From NCBI GenBank assembly GCA_037179335.1, contig JAKZHN010000002.1, positions 1,736,001-1,800,000 on the forward strand: 64,000 nucleotides of DNA, written 5' to 3'. The notes beneath the pieces were generated by a model. That model saw only the letters and a program-made list of their open reading frames with translations, was not told the origin of the DNA and did not search any database. Origin of the DNA: Cyclaneusma minus (taxonomy: Eukaryota > Ascomycota > Leotiomycetes > Marthamycetales > Marthamycetaceae). This document shows, piece after piece, positions 1-13,500 of the stretch. Position numbers and translations under genes: made by a program. Numbering within the stretch: the first letter of the stretch is position 1; the number at the start of each line of letters is the position of its first letter.

Positions 1-600
1 GTTCTTGAAGTCTTACACACTTTACCGAGTCTGTGAGTTTTTTTTCTTTCTTATTCTTGCATGTATGCAGGCAACCGAGTGACAGTAATGTACATTGAAC
101 GACAGTAGTGTGCTGCTGTCACCTCTTCACTCTATTGTCTTTCTACCAGCCTGCCACCAAACAGCCTGCATCAAACTCGCAAAAGTTCGTAGACGCTATA
201 CTGGACGCCACAAGGTCGAACGCAACTTGCCAGCAAGGCTTAGCAAAATACTTCCAAGTGACGACATCCACATCAGCATCCGTATATGAGCATCCGGTCT
301 TCTAATCATCCCCATTCCATTCAATTTAACTATATCTAGCGAAAAGAGAAATCGACTTTTGAACGTTTTGCAACGATGCCAAATTTACAGAAAAAATACC
401 TGTCACCATCTTCGTACCAAGCCAAAGCCATTTTATACATGAGAGTCATCTATCGCGTGCGAGACAATTAGTAGTTGCTTAGCCAGCGAGAAACTCGCAG
501 CGAAAAATATAGGGGAGCTTGGGAGAGAATCCTTGTCGAGCGGTTCGTGCTCATAGCGAGTTGGGGCTCTAACAGACTGCCAGGCTGGTTTGCGTAGTGG
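1..600. other. intergenic, no gene seen
   Basis: Only short overlapping frames of about 65 codons are open here and none has recognisable protein character. Nothing else was identified. It lies downstream (3') of the minus-strand gene that ends at 601. Confidence 0.5.
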
Positions 601-1839
601 TCATTCTTGCTGGCGCTCCGACTTGTTCTTGTTCTTGTTCTTGAGGGAGGATTTCTTGGCGCGACGGGCTTTCTTGTAATATGGCGAATGAGGAATGAGA
701 GCGTGGGGGAAGGAAAATCTTCGAGGCTCGCGGCTGCGTTTCTGGGGGGCTGGCTTGGTGGGAAGGATGGGATGTTGCGGTTTGGGAATGCGTTGGATTG
801 GTGTCTGATTCTGAGGGGCCGGCGGGCTGTTTTGAAGTGTTGCAGAGGAAGAGCGCGAGGGTGGATTCACCGTCTCTTCACGATGACACGAGGCAGGATG
901 TTGTGTGATCCGGCGAGGACTCATCTGCGGAATCAAAGAGGAACTTCCAGCACTCAGGCCTGGTTTTCGTGGTGCCGAAGGAGCACTCTCCACACTCCTA
1001 GGTCTATCCTTTACTCGAGGCTGTAGGACATCGTTTTCGGAGGCTTTGCTCGATCCAGGTTGATAGTCTCGAGAGCATGGTGGTCGAGTTTCTTTTTGGA
1101 CTTGTTCCAGAGCTTCGGTATTCAGGGAAGTCATGCGTGGTTCCTCGTCCAGGGAGTCTGCTTCTTCGTTGTCTTCCGCGATGTTTTCCTTGCCGCCTTC
1201 TTTCCCGCCTTCCTCGCCATCTCCCAGTACTTGCTTCTCCTCAGTCCCCTCAGCACACTCCGCCATCAAAGCCTTGCACCTCTCTTCGGAATCTCTCAAT
1301 TCCTCTTTACATCTCCCCCAAATCGCCGCGCGTGTTGTGCCTAACTCCAACGTAAACACTACTACCAACCTAGTCCCCAATTCAGATTGTAAGGCGTCGA
1401 ACTCATCCCCATCCAAACTATACGCAGCTATCCACGACGCATACATGAGGTCTGCAATAGTCGGGGCCCTGCCTCGATCTTTCATTAACAATAATGGCTC
1501 ATAGCCTCGGGATTCCAGCTTTTCTGGGGAGCAATCCTCTTCTGCCAACATTGTGAAAGTGAGGCCCCCTTCGCCTAGGATATCGTCTACAGACATGGGC
1601 GGTCGGATCAAGGGGGTCGTCCATGATATGCCACCGGCATCGGGGGCATAGATGTATTTGTCAGGTTTTTTGCGCCATAAAATTGGGGGGTAGCCTTGCG
1701 ATCTCAGTTTGTCGGGAGAACAAGCGACGATGAAAATCCCAAAAGCATCATCGTGGTGAAATGGTGATCCTTGCTCCTCTAGGAAGCAGTAGCTGGGTGC
1801 GATGAAGCAACCGAAAATACCAGACTTCAGTTGAGACAT
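601..1839 (-). CDS. hypothetical protein with acidic and proline/serine-rich tail
   Basis: One uninterrupted frame. The open frame extends to 2037, but the methionine at 1839 (MSQLKSG) is preferred because the residues before it look like translated 5' leader; this gives about 412 residues. The first ~200 residues look globular (SPEKLESRGYEPLLL-type segments, many Trp and Tyr). An acidic, Glu/Gly-rich stretch follows, then a long disordered region rich in Pro, Ser and Arg. The end is strongly basic (KNKNKNK), which would suit nuclear targeting, though that is inference. No domain was recognised and no function is assigned. It is convergent with nothing; the next gene lies 1.5 kb away on the same strand. 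Confidence 0.6.
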   Translation of the reverse strand: MSQLKSGIFGCFIAPSYCFLEEQGSPFHHDDAFGIFIVACSPDKLRSQGYPPILWRKKPDKYIYAPDAGGISWTTPLIRPPMSVDDILGEGGLTFTMLAEEDCSPEKLESRGYEPLLLMKDRGRAPTIADLMYASWIAAYSLDGDEFDALQSELGTRLVVVFTLELGTTRAAIWGRCKEELRDSEERCKALMAECAEGTEEKQVLGDGEEGGKEGGKENIAEDNEEADSLDEEPRMTSLNTEALEQVQKETRPPCSRDYQPGSSKASENDVLQPRVKDRPRSVESAPSAPRKPGLSAGSSSLIPQMSPRRITQHPASCHREETVNPPSRSSSATLQNSPPAPQNQTPIQRIPKPQHPILPTKPAPQKRSREPRRFSFPHALIPHSPYYKKARRAKKSSLKNKNKNKSERQQE

Positions 1840-3366
1840 CGTGTAATTTGTAGTAGAGGAGGGATGGCGAGAGGATGATTTGATGACACAAAGGTGTGGA
1901 TGACGCAGATATGTAAAGGTACAAAGGGGAAGAAATAACTGATATCTCGCAGTTATCCAATTTTCTGGCGGAAAACCGCTTGATATAACTTTCTTCACGC
2001 ACCGTGGTGACAAAGCGATTCGATCCGCATGTTCCACATTTGACTTTCGTCACTGCAGCAATCTCGAAAGACGACTTGAGCTTAATCAAACAAGCTTCCT
2101 TCCGAGTCTAACACAAAAACAACAGAAGATCCCATGCCCTTGTTATGCTTTTGGACAGACCAATTATCGCCAAAGACCAGTGGCCTGGCTGCAGTCTCGG
2201 ACACTTGGTATTCGGTAAACACCCCGCTCGTTCCACATGGCTTTCAAAGAAGGCTGTTCTATGGCAACACTATTACAGTTCGTTCAACTCCGGACGTCTA
2301 GCTGTAAAGTTTCTCTAGAAACTCACCTCTTGCCCGACTGGATAAAAGGACTACATGTACGATATCAAGTTCAGCCTTGTTATGCCTGACTCACTCTGTG
2401 CGCAAAGCTTAGATATCCTCACAGGCCAGTGCCTTAACAAGTTTTGCGTGCCGTGGAGATAGAGTCGTATATCTGCAGTCCTCAAAAGCTCTTTCAAAAC
2501 TCCCATCCACCCCCCTCCCCTTGACAAAAGGGCCCCATGCTTTTTTTCTCCTTCAATTGATATCCTCGCCTCCATTGACTCCCAAAATTATCATCAGTAG
2601 CAGGAATCGGGAAACATGGGAGCCTAAAGTAAAAAACCAAAGCTTAAAGTGCCAAAGTTATAGTTCAAGTCGTATGAGTGAACACTGGGAGCATGTCACG
2701 CCACCCGCATTCGCCATGGAAGTGTTATTGAAGGCCTCAAGGGAAATGAAAGCCCAGCTCATGGATTGCTTATACCAGAGAGCGGGGCTAGGGAAAAGAG
2801 CTGTAAAGGGGCTAGCACTGCTGCAGGCTCATATAGGGGTCTGGGATAGGCTCAATTCAAAAAGTTTCACTGTTATGAAAGAGCAAACGTGAGAGAATAC
2901 AATAACGAAACATGATGTTGGTCGTGATGCCAATTCTTCTAATCCTCCCTGAACAAATCACTCGACGATGATGCTTCGGGTTCTGGAGACGAAGTCGTCC
3001 AAAAGCAAAGAAAGGAATGTGGCGATCGGGTTAATTTGGCAATGCTAAGCGGAATCCAAGGATTAAGAAAACGCCAAGTCGATGAGTCACACAAGTTGGA
3101 AGAGAAGAGGCTCAGAGTTCAGGAGATAAGGATTGAATTCTATTCCAACGAATGAACACACCCCCTCCTTGGCGAGGAGGTGGGGTGGAAATCCAAAACC
3201 CAAACTATCAAAAATTCAAAACGCAGCATCCAATCTTTTCGCGACAGGCAGGTCCTGTTGAAGCACCCCCATATTTTCCATCAAGAGCCTCTCATGTCGT
3301 TGAGCCAAAAACCTCAATATCCAAATTTTCATTTCAATGGCCGAGCCGACAGGAACCAAACATTCC
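1840..3366. other. intergenic, no gene seen
   Basis: This holds the presumed promoter and leader of the gene starting at 1839 and the 3' flank of the inositol-phosphate synthase gene. The longest frame (2521-2892, plus strand) has no protein-like character. No repeat or RNA gene was recognised. Confidence 0.45.
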
Positions 3367-5065
3367 TTAGAACAGCTTGTGCTCCAGCGTCATATCGCTC
3401 TCGGGCTCCAAGCCAACACAAGCACGGAAGATGTTGGTGAGAGCACCACGCTGCTTGGCAAGCGCATTCACAACCGGCGTGCCAGGTGGCGTAAGAGGCG
3501 CCTTGAGCATGTAGCTGAGGATGCTGAGCACGCTGTGGAAGCTCTTGTACTCCTTGGTGACGACGCCGTCGTCGGAGTGCGCCTTCCATTGAATGCGGGT
3601 CATCATCTCGGCGATGAGCACCAAGTCGATGATCAAGGGCGAGGCCAGGAGAGAGTCTTCGCATACGTTGAAGAGACTGTTGTCGATGATTAGTATGAAT
3701 AAAGGGGAAACGGAGGGGTTGAGGTTAGTGAGAGAGAAGTAAGGCTTACGAAATGGTCTGGTGACCGCCCATAAAGATCTCAGCATAGTACTCATCGAGC
3801 GCACGCTTGTTGTCACCAACAGCAGGCATATACTTAATGACCACCGTATGATCAGGGTGTTCACCCTTCTTATACAGCACATTGTTCGCCTCCACCATGT
3901 CATCAACAACATTGCTCTTGGAAATCTCCTTGCTGCGGAACTGCTTCTGCGAGCTCAAGTTCTTTCCATCATTGTTACCAAGATGGTTGTAGCTGGCAAT
4001 GGACGTGAGTTTGATACCGGCATTGATGAGGAAATCCACAAGCGCTGACTTCATCTTGGTCTGGCCAGACTTGAAGTCGTCACCGCCGATGAAGGCACCG
4101 TGCTTTTCGGCGAGCTCGATGGCGCCGGGGACGAAGGTGTTTTGGGGGGACCCGTTGATGAAGGGTGCGCCTTCGAGGATCGACGCGACGGCGAAAACGG
4201 TAGAGGGGGCGATTTCTTCGTGCCCGGCTTCGATGGCCTTCATCAGGTTGTCGGCGGTGTCATTAATACCGGGAATGATATCGGCGTAGCGCTCGGTGTT
4301 GGCAGTCCAGAGGACAATGATCTTATCAAGACCATGGGAGGCTTTGAAGTCGCGCATGTCCTTACGGAGATGCTCAACATGCTCCAAGGAAGCCTTGCTG
4401 CCCTTGATGACATTGTCGGCGCGATCCTCTTGGTTAGCGGCAATGAAGTCTGGGTAGTAGACACTGGGAAGGGGCACCATCTGGCCCATTTCCTTCTTGA
4501 CCTGGGCCTTCAAAGTAGGCTCCAGGACAGCGGCTCTGTCCATGGCATCTGCCAGGTTCATCCCGCTGATATCCCAGCCTCCAATGGCGAGATCATTGGG
4601 ATGAACCATGGGCAAGACATCGTGGAAAGGGATGTTGACTTCCCTGGCTGTCTTGGGATCGGTTCCCAGCTTCATGGTGGAGCCCATGAGGACCGAGCCA
4701 TAGTAGTTGGCAGCGCGTGGTCCTTCGCGGGTGTCCCAAGACAAACGGTACTTGTTGGCAAGAATACCAGCAGTCACGGTTGTGCCGTTGTTTCCACCCC
4801 ATCCAACAAGCATCATACCGACCTTGGGGACCTTGCGGCCGACCTTGAAGTCGTAGACTGTCTCCTTGGGAGTAGCCACATACTTGCCGTCGGCCGCTTG
4901 GGTAACCTCGGTAGTACGGTAGGTGTACTTGGATTTGATTTCAGTGTCGGTGTAGACGACGTTTGGCGAGTTGACGGTGAAGAGATCCTTCTTGGCAGAA
5001 GAGGAGGAGTGCGATTCACCGTTTCCGTTCGAGAAGCCCGTGCTATCGTTAGCGTGAGGGGCCAT
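3367..5065 (-). CDS. INO1: inositol-3-phosphate synthase
   Basis: It converts glucose 6-phosphate to 1D-myo-inositol 3-phosphate, the NAD-dependent first step of de novo inositol synthesis in the cytosol. Exons are 5065-3750 and 3676-3367; the 73-base intron has GTAAGC, a CTAAT branch and an ACAG end. Splicing closes the frame to 541 residues, normal for the family. The dinucleotide-binding loop GWGGNNGTT is at residues 88-96. Other family signatures are WTANTERY, IGGDDFKSGQTK (with the active-site lysines) and SYNHLGNNDG; after the intron comes LFNVCEDSLLASPLIIDL. The first ~30 residues are a Ser-rich non-conserved leader. A GTAAGT near 5289 and a CTCCAG near 5205 could bound an intron in the 5' leader. 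A CATGTG core at 5534-5539 resembles an inositol-responsive element, but that is weak evidence. Confidence 0.97.
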
Positions 5066-8000
5066 CTTGATCAGCGAGAGTTGGCGGGAGCTGAGGAAGA
5101 TTGTAGAGTTGTTCTTTTACGAATAAGGGGGCTTATTTCGTATAAGGTGAGTCCGATGCCCCTGCTGGAGAAGAGCAACGGGCTCCTGCGAACGGATGAT
5201 GAACCCTGGAGGAGACATTAATCCGCGGTCTTTACATTGTGAGAATAGAGAGCATAGAGATAGTAGTGAGGCATCGGGAAGTCGACTTACGAGTTGAGGA
5301 GATTGGAAAACGTCTTGACGACTTTGGTGACCACACTCGGGGTGTGATCTTCTGGGGATTGGGTAGGAAGAAAGGCGTTGACGATTACTTCTAAAGTGAA
5401 TATGGTCTTCAATGTTCCTGGAGATGACGAGTTCAAGAGGAAGAAAAAGCAGACTTCAGCAAACTTTGGGGGTCCCCTTTATCGGAGGGCGGAAGTGCGG
5501 GGCCGAGAGAGTTTGCGGTTAGCTTCATGTTCGCATGTGCTCGCGTGGCACGGCACTTGAACCTCGGGAAGTCAGCCGAGAGGTTCCTGACTACGGGTTG
5601 GAAACACATTTACAGCTAGAAAAATAGCTAGATGGGTTCCGAAATTCTGGGATAACATATAGAAATCTCTTATGGTGATCCAGGCAGTATCTGCGGTAAA
5701 TTCGGCAAATGGGTGCGCGTAGCCTCGGACTCTCGGGGATACTTACCGTGAACTCGCGCGCCGCCGTGCACCTTCACCATCCATCCTACCACCACTATCC
5801 TCTGAACCAAGACACCAAGCATCAAGGTCGCCACACCCGAACGGCCTCGACCCACGGCCATGGTACCGAAGCGCCTCTCTTATTCTGTTTCAAAATTGGT
5901 TCGAAGTGGCGCAATCCAGAGCAAAGTCCTTTTCGAAGCCACAAAAGCCACCAGGCGCCGCCATCTGGATTTCAGAAACCAGTCTAGACACCGAGCGTGT
6001 CTCTTTCTCATACCATTTCGTAAGAGCAAGACGAGCTTGAGGACCCCTTTCGCAGCCACAACCTTGGTCCCCGAGACTTAGCTGAACAGCATGGACACCC
6101 GCCTCCTTTTATGCTCTCACTCAGCCCTGAGAGGCTGAGACTCGGGCCTCGAAGGCACGCCCAAGAGCCCACATATCAGCCGATTCGCATGGTTCGTGGA
6201 AGTCGCACAGAAGCCCACGAAACATAGAACCCCCGATATGGCCACGTGAAGGGCAATATCGAAGTTTCATCTTGAGGCAACGATGAGACCCTTGCTGTCT
6301 TGTCACCCGAGACGGCATGATATCCCAAAAAGAGGATGCTTGACTGCCGAATGGATGTGAGTTGACGACAGGCCTGCCAGCGGCCCAAGGTTGATGAGAA
6401 AACTCTCTCTCGCCGAATGGCCGTCATCGATTCATGGAATCATGAAGCGTCCGATCCGGGAACGGGAACAGATCTTGCCGCACGGCGCATAAAGCAATCA
6501 TCAGATCTTATGGTAGGTGCTCGATCGCACAGCAGGCGATTACTATGGCGGGAAGCTCAGGGACTATGCGAGAATAGCGATCGAAAATATCGTCTTAGGG
6601 ACAGTCTGCAGGCTGGCCATGCTGCCCTGCTCATTTGCAGCTCCGGACGAATCAGGAAACTCGCCTTGCGCTCTTCATATCGATAATATTACTTCGATAA
6701 TTTGAAGATGTTCGCCGAGCCGGGGGGCACGCTTCGATATCAGGACCCCGGAAATCACAATCAATTGTTGGTCGATCGCATCGATGCACGAGGAGTCGAA
6801 TTCCAGAGCACGAAAATGAAGAAATATTGCGAGACACGACGGACAATAGCATTGTTGTATTACTTGTGTCGCCATTGGCGACGACTGGGAATGACGACAG
6901 AAGAAGGTCTGGACTCTGGACTTCATCGCCGAGAAGTCTGGGGATGGCGATCTGGCCATGGCAGAAATTCTTCGACTCCAGCTCTGAAGAACGCGCATCT
7001 CCAATATCAAGCAGCGCGGAATGTCGGCCTCTTTTGACTTGGCAGAGCTTGACTGACTCCTTTCGTGCTTTCGAGACTCCATCGACTTCGGCTTCATCTT
7101 TCTCAGACATAAGAATCTCCACAGCAACTTGGCTATGCGCTCCAGGATTCATGGACGCTGATGACGCCGATCTCCTGCACGGGAAAGCCACCGACATACG
7201 CCGCAATCTCATTTCGAAAGCGCTCCAGTCCCGACCTGGCTGGCGCTCTCCATTTCTAACGGATCACACAAACGTGAAAAGCCCATCTTCGAACATCGTC
7301 GCGACACAGAAACTGAGCCAGTCGCACATGTTCGCTGCTCGGCGCCTGATGTCACCGGCGGCTGCTGAGAGATCTATTTCTAGCATTTCAATATCAGAAT
7401 GCCATCCCAATATTGAAAGTCGAAGAGGCATTGAGCCAAAGTCAAGCAGTCGCAGCACGATAAGCGAACATGGATGATCATTACTTTGATGATCTGCCAC
7501 AGCCCAAGCCATCCCACGATCCCAACAGCTCTGTTATCATCAAGCTTCATTTCCTGGATTGCGAATTTGCGGAGAGAGCGTGGTCCATTCTTTGCGTCCA
7601 TCAAATTCGAGCCAGTTATTTGTCAATTGGGAATCACTTTAGGTCATCTGCAGCTTAGCATTGCTATTCTCGATTCCCCTATACTGCTCTGGGCTGCTGG
7701 CGCATGCTTCAATCTTCAGCTTGGCCCACCCTTTGCTGCTTTCTCCCCATCCCTCCGCACCCTGCCCTTAACCAGACTCCATAATAATTACCGCGCACTA
7801 TGCTCGACTCAGTCTACTTCACAAGTGACCCCTAGCGCTAGATCCGAATAGGCCTGAACAGACGGCGCTCTCTGGCATCTGGGTCCCTCAATGCCCGTCG
7901 ATTGGTCGTGTGTTGATACAGGGGTCCAACACCCTTCAGGCATCGTCCCCTTCTTCAAACCGAGACATAACGAGACGTCCCTCGTAACACACTACTCATA

Positions 8001-8407
8001 ACAACGGAAGAGCCTCACTCTTGTCGCATCTGGAAGCCGCCGCCTTGCAAACACTGTCCTTACTGTCGCCAACGAATAAGTCCCAGTCACCCCAGATCCG
8101 AAACACTGGACAAGCGCTGGAACATTGTGGGAAAAGTTTGGAGATCTGGAATCAGCCACACAAAGAGGTCGAAGCTCGAGAAACTGCTGGAAGGACGACA
8201 TTCTTACTGTTCTGCGAACTGTCAGCGAATACTCTCCTCCTCGATCACTTCAGCTCTGCCTATCTCGATCGCGTAGCTGCCCTCGATTCGTTAAATATCC
8301 TCGTGGCATATCGAAGTCACATCGCATGCGACTCTCTGCGAGACACAATCTACGAGGTGTGAGCAGGTAGTTTGGATAAGCTTTGGAAAAGCGAAAAGAC
8401 ACTCGAG
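5066..8407. other. long intergenic region between divergent genes
   Basis: It separates the minus-strand inositol-phosphate synthase gene from the plus-strand LIM gene, so it holds both promoters. Overlapping open frames on both strands around 6.4-7.5 kb are discussed separately. Several plus-strand frames just before 8408 are probably leader sequence of the LIM gene. No repeat structure was recognised. Confidence 0.4.
6827..7477 (+). CDS. doubtful small hypothetical protein
   Basis: An open frame of 216 codons with a Ser-rich, weakly protein-like composition (for example SSISISECHP and KSSSRSTISEHG near the end). A 186-codon frame lies opposite on the minus strand (6652-7212), so at most one is likely real. 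No domain, signal peptide or splice structure supports either. It is listed only because it is the longest frame in a 3.3 kb gap. Confidence 0.2.
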   Translation: MRDTTDNSIVVLLVSPLATTGNDDRRRSGLWTSSPRSLGMAIWPWQKFFDSSSEERASPISSSAECRPLLTWQSLTDSFRAFETPSTSASSFSDIRISTATWLCAPGFMDADDADLLHGKATDIRRNLISKALQSRPGWRSPFLTDHTNVKSPSSNIVATQKLSQSHMFAARRLMSPAAAERSISSISISECHPNIESRRGIEPKSSSRSTISEHG

Positions 8408-10559
8408 ATGACTTCAGCCATGAGCTTCCTGCCGACTGTTAAGTGTTCAATATGTTCGCAAGAAATCGAAATCTCCATGATGGGAGACCACGTCTGCGCC
8501 CCGACTGCACCAGCTGCTGAATGTAAGTGTCAGTCCCTTGCTTCCAAAGTATTGATCTTGCTAACTCACTTCGAAGCAACACCACCGCCGGAACCAAGAG
8601 AAACTGTCCCGGAACTCAAGGAGTCTGTCGCTGAAATCGTGAATACGTCAACGAGTACGTCAACAGTGACTGGATTTCTGAAGCCTGGGAAGGCAGGGAG
8701 AACAATACCTGCCAAAGTCGATACAAATGCAGCAAGTAAGGAAGAATCGCTTCTCTTCCATCGATCCTGGCTAACAAACCGCCTCCCTAGATGGCCCGTT
8801 CCTGCGCCCGGGTTTATTGACTCCTGGGAGCCAATATAGCCAGTCGAGTGCCGGTTCAAGAACTCCTTCTTCTGGTCTGTCTCCTAACACCGCGAAGCGC
8901 AACAGACCTCCGCCACTGCGCAGTGCCACGTCGCCTATGCCATCGAGAGGACCACCATCGCCCGAGAGTTTTAAAAGGGGATTGGATTCTCCTTTCCCTG
9001 TTTTCCCGTCGCCGCAAAAGAAGAACGCGAGTAGATACGAGGGACACGGTACAATGTATGCACCTGTTAGCCCGCGTACGCCTAGCCAGGGCGGTTTGTT
9101 GAAGAGAATGGATACGATGGCTCCGGGTCCCTTTGATATCAATAAGAGGGCAAAGTCAGAGGAAGGAGCGGCTCCTGAACCTGCTGGTCAGTCCCCAGTG
9201 AAGGCGGAGGACGGACCACCGACGCCTTGGTTCGCCAGGGAATCCGAACACAAGGCCGAGCCTGCTAAGACGACTGAATTCCGAGGCTCGATGCGAGGTT
9301 CGATCCATGACGGCTCCGAGCACTCCAGGCAGTCGAGTGTCAGCTCCAACGGATCCAAAATGCCACCCCCAGAACGACGGCCACTGCGAATGGAAGACAG
9401 GGCACAAACATTCCCCATGCACAGCCCAACAGCTCAAGAAGAGCGATCAGAACCACCACCAAGACCAAGCACCGCGGCTTCGAACAGAAGTACCAGCTCC
9501 AGCAGATCACACCGAACCAAGCCCCCCATGGCCTCCGGCCCCGACCGCACACGCAAATTGCCACCCCGTGGTACAAGTATCATATCAACACGCCGAGCCA
9601 ACCCCGTAACAGGCGAAGCACCACCGATTCCAAGTCACGTTAACCTCGCCGCCGAATTCGGCACCAGCAACCCCTACCACGCCGCATCCGAATCGCAATC
9701 CTCCAACGACTCCGGCTACAGCAACCGCAGCGAAAACAGTTCGCAATCTTCTCCGCCACGCTCTGCTGCGTCTTCAGTAGGCCGCAAAGGCTCCACCGTT
9801 TCCTCGGTCGAAAACCTAATGGCCGATATTCAGTCTTCTATGGAAGCTCTGCAGCCTAAGGAGCTTGTGTCTTCTGCACCACCTCGAGACGTTACTCAAG
9901 CGCAAGCACCCGCATCCGCGTCCTTCGGCAGGTCTCCACCTCAAGGGACCACGGCAAACACTTTAAACTTGCCACCCAGAGACCCAGCTATTCAATCGCC
10001 TCTTCGAACTCCCTCTTCTGATCCTTCGCGCGCTCCTTCGCGCGCACCCGCGCCACCACAATCAACGTCCGGTTCCCGCCAGGGAACCACCTCCAAAGGA
10101 AATTGCAAATCCTGCACCCTCCCCATAAAAGGTAAATCTGTATCCTCCGCGGACGGACGTCTCACCGGCCGCTACCACAAGGACTGTTTCGTCTGCACCA
10201 CCTGCCGCTCCCCCTTCACAACCGCCGAATTCTACGTCATCAACGATGCGCCTTACTGTTCTTTCCACTACCACAGTCTAAACAACACGTTATGCAAAAC
10301 CTGTAACAAAGGCATTGAGGGTCAGTACCTCGAGACAGAACGAGGACAGAAATTTCACTCGGGTTGTTTGACTTGTAGCGATTGTGGGAAGGTGATGCGA
10401 GAGGATTACTTCGAGATGAATGGGAGGGTTTATTGTGAGAAGGATGCTTACAAGAGGGCGCAGCAGACGAGGTATTTGGGCGCGGGGCTGGCGGGCAAGG
10501 GCGCGGGGGGGATGACGAATAGGATGGAGAGGAGGACTACGAGATTGATGTTCACCTGA
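8408..10559 (+). CDS. two-LIM-domain paxillin-like protein
   Basis: Probable adaptor of the actin/cell-polarity machinery, resembling fungal paxillin-like (Pxl1-type) proteins; that assignment is from family character. Exons are 8408-8522, 8577-8735 and 8791-10559. Introns of 54 and 55 bases have GTAAGT/GTAAGG donors and CTAAC branches, and the frame closes at 680 residues. Residues 1-30 form a short Cys-containing motif (VKCSICSQEIEISMMGDHVC) common at the start of these proteins. A long Ser/Pro-rich disordered region runs to about 525. Two LIM zinc modules then follow: about 530-587 (CKSC...HKDCFVC..C...CSFH) and about 593-640 (CKTC...HSGCLTC..C...CEKD). The tail is short and Arg/Gly-rich. 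Starting at the second ATG (8420, MSFLP) is equally possible. Confidence 0.9.
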
Positions 10560-13500
10560 GGGGCGTCCGGCTGGTTGAGATGTCTTGACGAGACTTGCGA
10601 CTTTTTAGTTTTTACGCATCTACGAGATTTCGGAGACCGGGTGTTTTTTTTTCCCCTGAGTCTGACATGGCCTGGCGCGGTTTCATTTCGACATTTCGAT
10701 GCCATATACCCACCCTTTTCTACTTCTGCTATTTTGGTGTGTGGCATTTTGTGGCGGCATCTTGAGCATTTCAGCAGAATTCATGTTTTCTCGCACCTTC
10801 ACTCCATATGTTCTTCTATGCCGAACTTTTTACACAAACCTATACCCCCTTTGTACATTTCATTGTGCTTACTCTGCTGGCACTCACCTTGCTTCTTTCC
10901 TTTGCAGTTTACATTCTGTCTTTCAATGCAGCCTTGTGCCTCGCTTGAAGCGGGGGGGTCTTTTTTTTTTTGGAAAGGTCCGCTACGGACAGAAACAACA
11001 GAACATTGCTGTTGGAAGAGCAGCAGATCGGGTGGACGAGAGAGTATTTATGTAAAATGTAAATAAGGAAATTTCACCGAGACTTGACGGAAATGTATGT
11101 AGTACTAGGTGGTATGTAATACTAATAGCGAATATGCTTCGAATCAAAAAATGGTCTCGAACATTGTCATGAAAAGGTGCGCAGAAAGTGAAACATTGCC
11201 ACCTTTAGAAATGCAGAAGTGAATGAGAGTATTCACAGTTCGGTGTTGGGTGCTCACTGCCTTTTGAAACAATATGAGTCGTCACGTTACCGTATGGCCA
11301 TGGCATTTCGAACAGATTTCATCCGATGCGGTGGTTCGATGCTGTGGTTGTGGTTGTGCAGCGCCGTGGCTGTCTCCCTAGGTAGATTTGCTGTTGTTTC
11401 GGTGCCGCGCTTGTGTCCTTCGCCGTCTTTGCATCGCGATGCCGCTGATGCGGCATCCCTGGTAATTCTGCGAGGACTGCGAGAGGCCGGACGAGGGGAA
11501 AACGTGCGGCATCCTGGCTGGCTGGTCGATCATGATGCTGTGCTTCGGCTTCGCGGCAGCGCAATGGCAATGTTGTCCGCGTGTGAGAGCAATATATATA
11601 TAGAGTGGCTTGTCTTCGATCATCTTGCTTTGTGTAGCACTACTCGGGGTCTGGGACCGAGGTCTCGTCCCATGGTTTACCGGTGGTAGCACTGGTGACG
11701 GCTTGAGACCAGAGGCTGGAAGATATGAGATTGGTGAAGATACATATGTATATGATGCCATGAATCCGGTCCAGGCATTTGGTCGGGACCGATGAGATGT
11801 AGCAGAAAGATAAGGTGTTGAAAGGTCCGAATGCCTACATGTCATCGGTATACCAGCTGTCTGAATGCCATTGCGATGAGGTACGAGACTCATCAAGACA
11901 TCTAGTAGATCACCGATTCACGCTCAAAATTCCGTAGTTCTCGATAGGCTCGTGGGGGAACGGCGGGAACACCACCGACGGCTGTTTTCCCGTGCAGTGG
12001 CTGGCCTGGTGCGAATCGCCTCCTTTTCTCCTCTTCCCGCCAAGGCTAAACTCGCATCAAATGTCCGTGCAGACATCTATGTCGTTATCGATTCAATGTT
12101 GTGTCGAATTTTGCAACTCTGGGCAGACCCGGTTCTATGACGACGGTATCCAGAGTAAAGATGATCCAATTAAGCATAATTTTCTTGGCCGTCTGTGGTT
12201 TCTGGAGTTTCGGCGACGATACATGTATGGATTTGGATGGCGCGATGCTGAAGAATGGGCAGCGGTGGTGACGATGATATTTCGAAGGTAACCTGGTATC
12301 GTAGGAGCACGGCTGGTGTGGTTACACGTGCTGGACGTGCAGGAAGGCAGGTTGAGGCAAGTCGATGGTGGGGTTAGGTGCCGAGGTCGCAGTGCCAAAA
12401 GTGCATTGACGGTAAGTTCGATATGTCCAGTCGTGAAGAGAGTTCGATATGTCCCTTCGATCGGGAAGTAAGGATACATGTAGAGTCTGGGCTTGGTGAT
12501 GCATTTTGAAAGCTGTTTATCGGATGCCTGGGCTCGGCAGAGACATCGACACTGCCAAATTAGCCGTTGTTTCACGGGCAGGGAGGGCCCGCCGTGTCAC
12601 TCTATGCAGGCACGCGAGAAAGATGATGTCGAGAAAGAAAGTCGATGTTGAGGAAGACGCTGAGCAGGAGATCGATGCAGTTTGCTTTCACTCTGGTTTT
12701 GACACTCATCAATATCAACATGTGTTTCTGACTCGATGGTAGGAGAGGAAGGTGCGCGCTATGTGTTGGAACTTGGCGGTGCGCGCTATGTGTTGGAACT
12801 TGGCGGTGCGCGCAGGAGCGGAGCCCTTCCCGGCCCAGAGGATTGGTTGAGGGGCGCCTCATGAGTCTGTGAGTTGCCGGCAAATTGAGCGGTTCCACTC
12901 CGCAAATGACGACCACCACTGATCCCCCTCACGCCAATTATTGGGCCACCGCTGGTCTATCCACCTCTGCACAAACCTGGAGCAAAAGCCTCCGTCCTGG
13001 ATGCCCTAATATGGAGGCAGGCAGAACCGGAAGGGGCGCCAAAGGCAGGTCGGTCGATGTAACCATGCTTCCCTTTTCTTAAACCTTCAGCAACGCCATC
13101 CCGCACTACGAACTCCTGTCCATCTCCACTGCTGTTGTGCTGTCACCCTATCTTTTGATCGAAGCTTGAGACTGCTGCTACTCTAGCAAAAACCCCGCAT
13201 TTCTTTTTCTTTTCGATAGACTCTTTCCAGCCGCGCTGCTGTGGATTTCATTCACTCTTTCATCCACCCGACCCTTTTCATCGCGAGCTCGTCCGGACTT
13301 TCGCCCGAGAGTTTCGTAACCAAATTTTGCACGCTGCGAGTCGATCTAAGCTCTCGGGGCAGTGCATACCTATCGTTTGAGCATCGGCAATTTTCATTTC
13401 CGAAACATCCCCAAGTTGAAGACTGGATTTCAACTGGGAAGAAGACCGAGCTACCGGAGGAGGATAACCATGGTTCTTTAGTCGACACCCGCATTAGAAC

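Noticed and set aside
4100..5221. 373-codon plus-strand frame
   Set aside because: Antisense shadow of the inositol-phosphate synthase exon, produced by codon bias.
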